From a bacterium (GTDB lineage Bacteria; Bacillota; Clostridia; Christensenellales; CAG-138), in contig JAQXRK010000132.1 of assembly GCA_029218485.1 (NCBI GenBank), positions 1 to 5,793 on the forward strand: a stretch of 5,793 nt of DNA, given 5' to 3'. The notes beneath the pieces were generated by a model, which saw only the letters and a list, made by a program, of their open reading frames with translations, had not been told where the DNA came from and made no database searches. The position numbers and the translations under genes were made by a program. Positions within the stretch are counted from its first letter, which is position 1, and every line of letters begins with the position of its first letter. Shown here in pieces: positions 1-4,054 of this stretch.

Positions 1-441
1 ATCATCCTTGATGACCCCGTGCTGCAGGAAGACGCGCCGGTTTTTCAAAACGCCCAGCACGACCTCCAGCAGATAGCAGACCGCCGCATTGGGCTTGCCG
101 TATTTCTGCGAGCTGACATTGACCTCCGCCGCCAGATAATAGATCCAGTGGCGAAAGCTCCCGAAAGCGACGGTCGGTCCCAGCGACGCGACCTTCGGGT
201 ATTCCGCGGCGTCCGGCCGGATGGCGTACACGGCGTCAACCTGTTGCTGCTCCCGCCGAAGGTAGCGAAAGAACCAGTAACCGTTGTCCCGCGCCTCGGT
301 CGCCGTCTCTGCGACCAGCCACAGGTGCGGCCGCCGCCTGCGCAGAACCGCCGCGGGCAGCAGCGCCAGCAGAAACAGGAAAATATGGCCGACATCCTGC
401 AGCCGCACGTTTTTCAGCTTCGCAAGGAAGGATTCATTCAT
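1..441 (-). CDS. CDP-glycerol glycerophosphotransferase family protein (TagB/TagF-like), 5' part only
   Basis: The gene runs off the left edge; 147 N-terminal residues are visible. The family (PF04464) moves glycerol phosphate or a related polyol phosphate from a CDP-activated donor onto a teichoic-acid-like or surface-glycan acceptor at the inner face of the membrane. What I see: a hydrophobic stretch at about residues 18-34 followed by RRRR, then the family's N-terminal Rossmann-like pattern, with WLVAETATEARDNGYWFF at about 41-58, FGSFRHWIYYLAAE at about 106-119, and QHGVIKDD at 140-147. The His-Gly pair (H141-G142) matches the conserved HG of the family, whose His is catalytic in TagF. 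The ATG at 441-439 is chosen because AGGGGAG lies just upstream and no in-frame ATG, GTG or TTG occurs before the stop at 561-559. The gene is divergent from rmuC and preceded by a promoter at 604-632. The donor and acceptor cannot be told from this fragment. The frame is confident and the family assignment strong. Confidence 0.88.
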   Translation of the reverse strand, partial: MNESFLAKLKNVRLQDVGHIFLFLLALLPAAVLRRRRPHLWLVAETATEARDNGYWFFRYLRREQQQVDAVYAIRPDAAEYPKVASLGPTVAFGSFRHWIYYLAAEVNVSSQKYGKPNAAVCYLLEVVLGVLKNRRVFLQHGVIKDD

Positions 442-603
442 CCCGTTCTCCCCTTCGCTTCGTCCGGACCCATCCGGCGCAGCACCATTCCAGCCCGGAA
501 ACTGCTGCGGAAAGAGCCGTCCTGCGGCGATTTTGAGGCGTGCATAACATTGTGATATTCAGTGATGCCAACAAAATCGCTTATTCCCCTCTATGTGACA
601 TCC

Positions 604-632
604 ATCTTAGCATATACGAATGGAAAACACAA
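604..632 (-). promoter_or_regulatory. SigA-type promoter for the glycerophosphotransferase gene
   Basis: Read on the minus strand, the -35 is TTGTGT (632-627), the spacer is 17 bases and the -10 is TAAGAT (609-604), with the extended -10 TG placed correctly (TGCTAAGAT). Transcription would start near 597, giving a leader of roughly 155 bases before the ATG at 441. The box matches and spacing are good and the region is AT-rich against a GC-rich background. Confidence 0.6.
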
Positions 633-720
633 TACTCCCTGCCTGCCCCATGGGATCGGCGCTGCGGCGGGCAAAGGCGTCGCTGCGCCGTGCCTTTAGC
701 GATGGTGGCGCAACTCGCCG

Positions 721-750
721 TTGGCTTCACCGGGTTTGATGTGTTATACT
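721..750 (+). promoter_or_regulatory. SigA-type promoter for rmuC (extended -10)
   Basis: The -10 is TATACT (745-750) preceded by TGT, which makes an extended -10 element (TGTTATACT). The best -35 is TTGGCT (721-726) with an 18-base spacer. Transcription would start near 757, immediately before the left arm of a long-range hairpin, and leave about 150 bases of leader before the rmuC start at 908. Confidence 0.6.
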
Positions 751-759
751 GGTAACAGC

Positions 760-854
760 ATCAAAGACAACGCGCGGGAACGCCGCTTTAGCCGCCATCC
801 GGATGACGTCCCCGGCCGCTGCCGGCTCCGGGCGCGCGAACGATTGTCGTTGAT
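760..854 (+). promoter_or_regulatory. Structured 5' leader of rmuC (long-range stem)
   Basis: Bases 760-776 pair with 833-854: ATCAA with TTGAT (5 bp), one A-G mismatch, GACAA with TTGTC (5 bp), a 5-base bulge on the right arm (839-843), then CGCGCG with CGCGCG (6 bp), 16 pairs in all. The enclosed part (777-832) can form a CCGGC-CGCT-GCCGG hairpin at about 812-825 and includes the palindrome CATCCGGATG (796-805). The left arm starts about three bases after the predicted transcript start. No T-run follows, so this is not an intrinsic terminator. I do not recognise it as a known riboswitch class. It ends about 40 bases before the rmuC ribosome binding site. Confidence 0.35.
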
Positions 855-907
855 TTGCCGCACACCGTTTGTACCCGGCAACTGCAGGAAACAGGAGGCT
901 TGATACC

Positions 908-2188
908 ATGTTGATCTGTGTTCTCATTCTATCCGCGCTCTCAGCCGCGCTGCTCGTCTGGGCCGTGGTCCTGCTGCTGCGCGCGCGCCGGCAGCAGGTG
1001 GATAAGGCGCTGCTCGAATCGCAGTCCGCGCTCCGGCAGGAGCTGCTGGACTCGCAGGCTGCGCTCCGGCAGGAGCTGTCACAGACGGTGCAAAACGCCG
1101 TCGCTTCGCTTGGCAACCTGCTCGGCGCCGGCCAGCAGCGGGCCTCCGAGCAGATGGAGCTCCGGCTCAAATCGTTTGAATCCGGCAGCGAGCAGAAGCT
1201 GGAGGCCATTCGCGAGACCATGGAACGCCGGCTGGCACAGCTGCAGGCGGACAACAACCAGAAGCTGGATCAGATGCGCGTTGTCGTGGATGAAAAGCTG
1301 CAAAAGACGCTGGAGACGCGGATGACGCAGTCCTTCCAGCTCGTGAGCGAGCGGCTGGAGCAGGTGTACCGGGGTCTCGGCGAGATGCAATCGCTCGCCT
1401 CCGGCGTCGGCGATCTCAAGCGCGTGCTCTCCGGCGTAAAGACGCGCGGCGTCCTCGGCGAAATCCAGCTCGGCGCCATACTGGAGGAGATCCTCTCCCC
1501 GGAGCAGTATGAGAAAAACGTGGCCACCCGGCCCCGCAGCACCGAGCGGGTCGAATATGCCGTCAAGCTCCCCGGCGACGACGGACACCCGGTCTACCTG
1601 CCCATCGATTCCAAATTCCCCGGGGATACCTACCAGAATCTGCTCGAAGCCTACGACAGCGGATCGCCGGATCGGATCCACGCCGCGGTCAACGCGCTCG
1701 CCGCGCAGATCAAAAAGGAAGCGCGCGATATCCGCGACAAGTACGTGTCCCCGCCCGATACGACCGATTTTGCAATCCTGTTCCTGCCGTTTGAGGGTCT
1801 CTATGCCGAGGTCGTCAACCGCGGTTTGATCGAGGAGCTGCAGCGCAGCTACCGCATCAACATCGCCGGGCCGTCGACCATGGCCGCGCTGCTCAACAGC
1901 CTGCAGATGGGGTTCCGGACCGTAGCGCTGCAAAAGCGCAGCAGCGAGGTCTGGCGCGTGCTCGGCGCGGTTCGGACGGAGTTTGAGAAGTTCGGCGCCA
2001 CGCTGGAGCGCACGCAGAAGCGGCTGGACGACGCGCATCGCGAACTGGACGAGCTGGTCGGCACCCGCACCCGCCAGATCCAGCGCAAGCTGCGCAGTGT
2101 GGAGCGCATTGAAGACCCGGCTGCGCGCAGCGCGCTGCTGTCGCTCGACGATGCGCCGGAACTCCTACCGGATAAATTTTCCGAATAA
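908..2188 (+). CDS. rmuC: RmuC family DNA recombination protein
   Basis: This 426-residue protein matches RmuC (PF02646), which in Escherichia coli limits recombination and inversion at short inverted repeats; the family is usually described as having a nuclease-like fold. It has an N-terminal membrane segment (about residues 2-24), a long charged and Gln-rich coiled coil (about 28-170), then the RmuC core: GVKTRGVLGE at 176-185, the DSKFPGD block starting at D234, a KYVSPPDTTDFAILFLP stretch near 278-294, and GPSTMAALLNSLQMGF from G321. A second helical tail (about 355-400) precedes a poorly conserved C-terminus. The ATG at 908 is chosen over an in-frame ATG at 869 because AGGAGG (893-898) sits 9 bases upstream and the 908 start puts the hydrophobic segment at the extreme N-terminus. 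It has its own promoter at 721-750. No terminator separates it from the tRNA, so some transcripts may run on to the terminator at 2321-2362. Length is normal for the family. Confidence 0.95.
   Translation: MLICVLILSALSAALLVWAVVLLLRARRQQVDKALLESQSALRQELLDSQAALRQELSQTVQNAVASLGNLLGAGQQRASEQMELRLKSFESGSEQKLEAIRETMERRLAQLQADNNQKLDQMRVVVDEKLQKTLETRMTQSFQLVSERLEQVYRGLGEMQSLASGVGDLKRVLSGVKTRGVLGEIQLGAILEEILSPEQYEKNVATRPRSTERVEYAVKLPGDDGHPVYLPIDSKFPGDTYQNLLEAYDSGSPDRIHAAVNALAAQIKKEARDIRDKYVSPPDTTDFAILFLPFEGLYAEVVNRGLIEELQRSYRINIAGPSTMAALLNSLQMGFRTVALQKRSSEVWRVLGAVRTEFEKFGATLERTQKRLDDAHRELDELVGTRTRQIQRKLRSVERIEDPAARSALLSLDDAPELLPDKFSE
1019..1084 (+). repeat. 33-base tandem duplication in the rmuC coiled-coil coding region
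   Basis: Two adjacent 33-base units (1019-1051 and 1052-1084) share TCGCAG and an identical 18-base core (1028-1045 and 1061-1078). They encode two 11-residue units, SQSALRQELLD and SQAALRQELSQ. Eleven residues is a hendecad, a natural coiled-coil period, so the copy keeps the helix in register. The two copies differ by a few bases, so this is not a brand-new slippage event. Confidence 0.8.
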
Positions 2189-2201
2189 TCCGTTTTGGTG
2201 C

Positions 2202-2230
2202 TTGACATCCGCGGCGCATATTGTTACAAT
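2202..2230 (+). promoter_or_regulatory. Strong SigA-type promoter for tRNA-Arg
   Basis: The -35 is a perfect TTGACA (2202-2207), the spacer is 17 bases and the -10 is TACAAT (2225-2230), five of six consensus bases. Transcription would start near 2237, about nine bases before the mature tRNA 5' end at 2246. It begins only 13 bases after the rmuC stop codon. Confidence 0.85.
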
Positions 2231-2245
2231 AATCGAGTGCGAAAT

Positions 2246-2321
2246 GCGCTTGTAGCTCAGTGGATAGAGTGCCCGGCTACGAACCGGTAGGTCGCAGGTT
2301 CGAATCCTGCCAGGCGCGCCA
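2246..2321 (+). tRNA. tRNA-Arg (anticodon ACG)
   Basis: A full cloverleaf can be drawn. The acceptor stem GCGCTTG (2246-2252) pairs with CAGGCGC (2311-2317), including one T-G pair. The D arm is GCTC/GAGT (2255-2258 with 2267-2270). The anticodon loop CTACGAA (2277-2283) has ACG at 2279-2281. The T arm is a perfect GCAGG/CCTGC around TTCGAAT (2294-2310). The discriminator is G2318 and the CCA end is encoded (2319-2321). With A34 deaminated to inosine by TadA it would read CGU, CGC and CGA. One oddity: the first pair of the anticodon stem is C2272 against T2288, so only four of five positions pair. It has its own promoter upstream and terminator downstream. Confidence 0.96.
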
Positions 2322-2362
2322 AATCAGAGCAAACCCTACAGCGTTTGCTCTGATTTCTTTTT
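2321..2362 (+). terminator. Intrinsic terminator after tRNA-Arg
   Basis: A perfect 14-bp stem (2321-2334 with 2343-2356) closes an 8-base loop and is followed by CTTTTT, with a TTT at the end of the stem itself. The left arm starts on the final A of the encoded CCA end, so mature tRNA and terminator abut with no spacer. It probably also stops read-through from rmuC. The other strand has no T-run, so it works rightward. Confidence 0.92.
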
Positions 2363-2558
2363 GGCAAAAAACGCATCCGGCTGCGCCTGTCTTCACAGCG
2401 TGCATGCGTGCCCTTTGCCCGCACCGGCCGGCGCTTGTTCATCAGTCCGTTTGAGCAGGCCGTATGCTGTGTGCAGCGCCGCACATAACAATCGCTGCTT
2501 TTCCTGTGCACAACTTGTCCAACCCCAGAATTGTACTCATAAACAGGGAGGAAAACCC

Positions 2559-3710
2559 ATGCGGCATAACCGTATCACCCTGCTGCTGGCGGCATTGCTG
2601 TGCCTTGCCGCCATTTCCGCTTGCTCCGGGGCGAAACAGAGCGCCGAGCAGCCGACGCCCCCGTCGGTGCAATCGGCCGCGCTTGCCACCGCTGTCCCGA
2701 CGCCGGAACCCACACCGGAGCCCACACCGGAGCCCACACCGGAGCCCACGCCGGAGCCCACGCCGGAGCCCACGCCGGAACCGACCGCCACGCCCGTGCC
2801 CGCCGTCGTGCTGTCGGACAATACGTTTATCGTTGCAAACCCGGAGCGGGATTGCAGCGTCAAGCTGCTTTGCGAGACCTATAAGCAGCTCGAAGCCCCG
2901 CTGCAGATGGAGGTGCGCCTTTCAGACGGCACCGTAGTGGGCAGCGCCGTGGTCAAGCAGCGTGAAACGAGGCTGAAATTCTGCCTCCCCACCGGCCTTG
3001 ATCCCCGGACAACGCTGTATCTGTGGCAGGACGGCGTGGACTATGCGATCGATACGCTGGATATTGCGGTAACGGATCCGGATTATGAACCCATCCGCGG
3101 CAACTACGCGCGCGATGATATGATGGTCGCGCTCACGTTCGACTGCGCTTACGGGGAAGCGCAAACCGACTTTCTGCTGGATACGCTGCGCGCATATGAT
3201 GTCCATGCGACTTTCTTTATGATCGGCACATGGATCGGCAATCACGGTCCGTGGATTGAAACCATGCTCGCGGACGGCCATGAGCTCGGCAATCATACCA
3301 TGAACCATATTCGCTTTTCAAAGTCCTCCGCTTCCGCTATCAGGAAGCAGATCGAACAGACGAGCGAACGCCTGCTGGAAAACCACAACTATACCACGAA
3401 GCTGCTGCGCCCGCCGTATGGGAGCACGACCCCGGTTTCCAATGCTGTTGTGCGGTTCCTCGGGTCGGAGGTCATCATGTGGAGCCTGACCGCAGGGGAT
3501 TCCAAACCGGATCAAACGGCAAAGCAGATCGTTCGCCGTATTCTGGACAACGTGAAACCCGGCGATATCATCCTGTTTCACAACGGCGCGCCGCAGATGC
3601 GCGAATATCTTGTGCCCATTCTGGACGAGCTGATCGCGCGCGGCTATACCTTCGGAACCGTTTCGGAGCTCATGGGCTGGACAGACGCATCGGAGGAATC
3701 GCTGTCCTGA
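2559..3710 (+). CDS. Lipoprotein polysaccharide deacetylase (NodB domain) with TPEP linker
   Basis: This 383-residue protein is predicted to be an extracytoplasmic carbohydrate esterase family 4 enzyme, removing acetyl groups from peptidoglycan or another surface glycan; the substrate cannot be read from sequence. It has a lipoprotein signal peptide with lipobox ISAC (lipidated C22), a flexible linker (about 25-82) holding seven TPEP units (48-75), an unassigned beta-rich segment (about 85-180), and the NodB domain (about 188-375). Catalytic motifs: TFDC (D195, C196), HTMNH (H246, H250), RPPYG (284-288), a WSLTAGD stretch (308-314) where motif 4 is expected, and LFHNG (H341). The second Asp of the usual TFDD motif, a metal ligand in classic members, is Cys here. 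The ATG at 2559 is chosen because AGGGAGG (2545-2551) lies 7 bases upstream and it gives a clean signal peptide; the longer in-frame extension to 2361 overlaps the tRNA terminator. The gene ends with tandem stops (TGA TAA). No convincing promoter is visible between 2363 and 2558. Confidence 0.92.
   Translation: MRHNRITLLLAALLCLAAISACSGAKQSAEQPTPPSVQSAALATAVPTPEPTPEPTPEPTPEPTPEPTPEPTPEPTATPVPAVVLSDNTFIVANPERDCSVKLLCETYKQLEAPLQMEVRLSDGTVVGSAVVKQRETRLKFCLPTGLDPRTTLYLWQDGVDYAIDTLDIAVTDPDYEPIRGNYARDDMMVALTFDCAYGEAQTDFLLDTLRAYDVHATFFMIGTWIGNHGPWIETMLADGHELGNHTMNHIRFSKSSASAIRKQIEQTSERLLENHNYTTKLLRPPYGSTTPVSNAVVRFLGSEVIMWSLTAGDSKPDQTAKQIVRRILDNVKPGDIILFHNGAPQMREYLVPILDELIARGYTFGTVSELMGWTDASEESLS
2700..2783 (+). 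repeat. Seven 12-base tandem repeats encoding TPEP
   Basis: Seven in-frame 12-base units of the form ACRCCGGARCCS encode (TPEP)7 in the linker of the deacetylase lipoprotein. Units 2-4 are identical to each other, and units 5-6 are identical with one base changed from those; the end units differ slightly. Identical adjacent units point to recent slippage or gene conversion, so copy number may vary between strains. Each gain or loss keeps the frame and only changes the linker length. The open frame on the opposite strand here is a by-product of the repeat. Confidence 0.95.
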
Positions 3711-3916
3711 TAAAGCCCGCGCGCAGGCCATCCGGCAGCGCGATGCCTGACGGCTCCTTTGCTGCAGCGCTTCGCTTCCCGGCATAGCGCCGCAAGCCTG
3801 AGAGCAATCCCGGGCGCCACCGGGTCTGGCAATCCCGCTCCCGCGTCGCCGTTTGCGCGCAGTGCGGGTAGCGGCGGATATGGTTCGCCCCCGGGCGCCA
3901 TGGTGCGGCATTCAGC

Positions 3917-3955
3917 ACGCGCCGGGCACAGACTTGCCCCGGCGCGTCTTTTGTT
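3917..3955 (+). terminator. Intrinsic terminator upstream of the NlpC/P60 lipoprotein gene
   Basis: A perfect 10-bp GC-rich stem, ACGCGCCGGG (3917-3926) with CCCGGCGCGT (3938-3947), closes an 11-base loop and is followed by CTTTTGTT. It would end transcription from the deacetylase gene, leaving a 3' untranslated tail of about 240 bases, and isolates the next gene, whose promoter starts 34 bases later. Confidence 0.85.
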
Positions 3956-3988
3956 GCGCTTCGCTGTGCCCCAATGCCGCGCTTTTGC

Positions 3989-4017
3989 TTGACAGTCCGT
4001 CCCCGCATGCTTATGAT
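3989..4017 (+). promoter_or_regulatory. Near-consensus SigA-type promoter for the NlpC/P60 lipoprotein gene
   Basis: The -35 is a perfect TTGACA (3989-3994), the spacer is 17 bases and the -10 is TATGAT (4012-4017), five of six consensus bases. The start point would be near 4024, a leader of about 30 bases. The -10 covers two in-frame ATG codons (4013 and 4016), which rules them out as starts for transcripts from this promoter. Confidence 0.9.
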
Positions 4018-4054
4018 GACAAACGACGACAGTTTTAACCAATTTGGAGCGATT

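Larger units (their letters stand above)
442..907. other. Divergent intergenic control region
   Basis: This 466-base spacer separates two divergent genes. It holds a leftward promoter (604-632), a rightward promoter (721-750), an AT-rich core at about 541-640, and leader sequence on both sides. The leftward leader is about 155 bases and the rightward about 150, both long for simple genes. An imperfect inverted repeat lies between the promoters (AAAGGC 673-678 with GCCTTT 692-697); it has no T-run on either strand, so it is not a terminator, and an operator role is only a guess. I see no convincing larger gene here. Confidence 0.6.
3711..4054 (+). other. Intergenic region between the two lipoprotein genes
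   Basis: This stretch has no gene that I can support. From the deacetylase stop to 3916 it is GC-rich with many short inverted repeats: GCGC-g-ATGCC (3738-3747) with GGCAT-a-GCGC (3781-3790), a CCCGG/CCGGG hairpin at 3809-3824, and a direct repeat CCCGGGCGCCA at 3809-3819 and 3890-3900. I compared it by eye with the c-di-AMP, c-di-GMP, TPP and cobalamin riboswitch cores and found no match. Then come a terminator (3917-3955) and a strong promoter (3989-4017). Small open frames in 3759-4038 show no ribosome binding site or recognisable product. Confidence 0.6.

Noticed and set aside
19..555. Plus-strand 178-codon frame at the left edge
   Set aside because: The opposite strand has the glycerophosphotransferase motifs and a ribosome binding site; this frame has neither.
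673..697. Possible terminator AAAGGC/GCCTTT between the divergent promoters
   Set aside because: The stem is short, the loop is 13 bases and no T-run follows on either strand.
1079..2038. Long minus-strand frame of 319 codons opposite rmuC
   Set aside because: The sense strand encodes clear RmuC motifs; long antisense frames are expected in GC-rich genes.
2257..2511. Minus-strand 84-codon frame ending in a GFEPATYRF-like sequence
   Set aside because: It reads antisense through the tRNA; this peptide is a well-known false call over tRNA genes.
2515..2543. Possible promoter TTGTCC-N17-CATAAA before the deacetylase gene
   Set aside because: Its start point would fall inside the ribosome binding site at 2545-2551, and the box matches are weak.
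2537..2863. Minus-strand frame rich in GSGV repeats
   Set aside because: It is the reverse translation of the TPEP repeat array inside the deacetylase gene, with no ribosome binding site and no function implied.
3790..3916. Possible riboswitch (CCTGAGAGCAATCCC resembles part of a TPP motif)
   Set aside because: The remaining conserved TPP blocks are absent, and the position after a gene and before a terminator and separate promoter does not fit.
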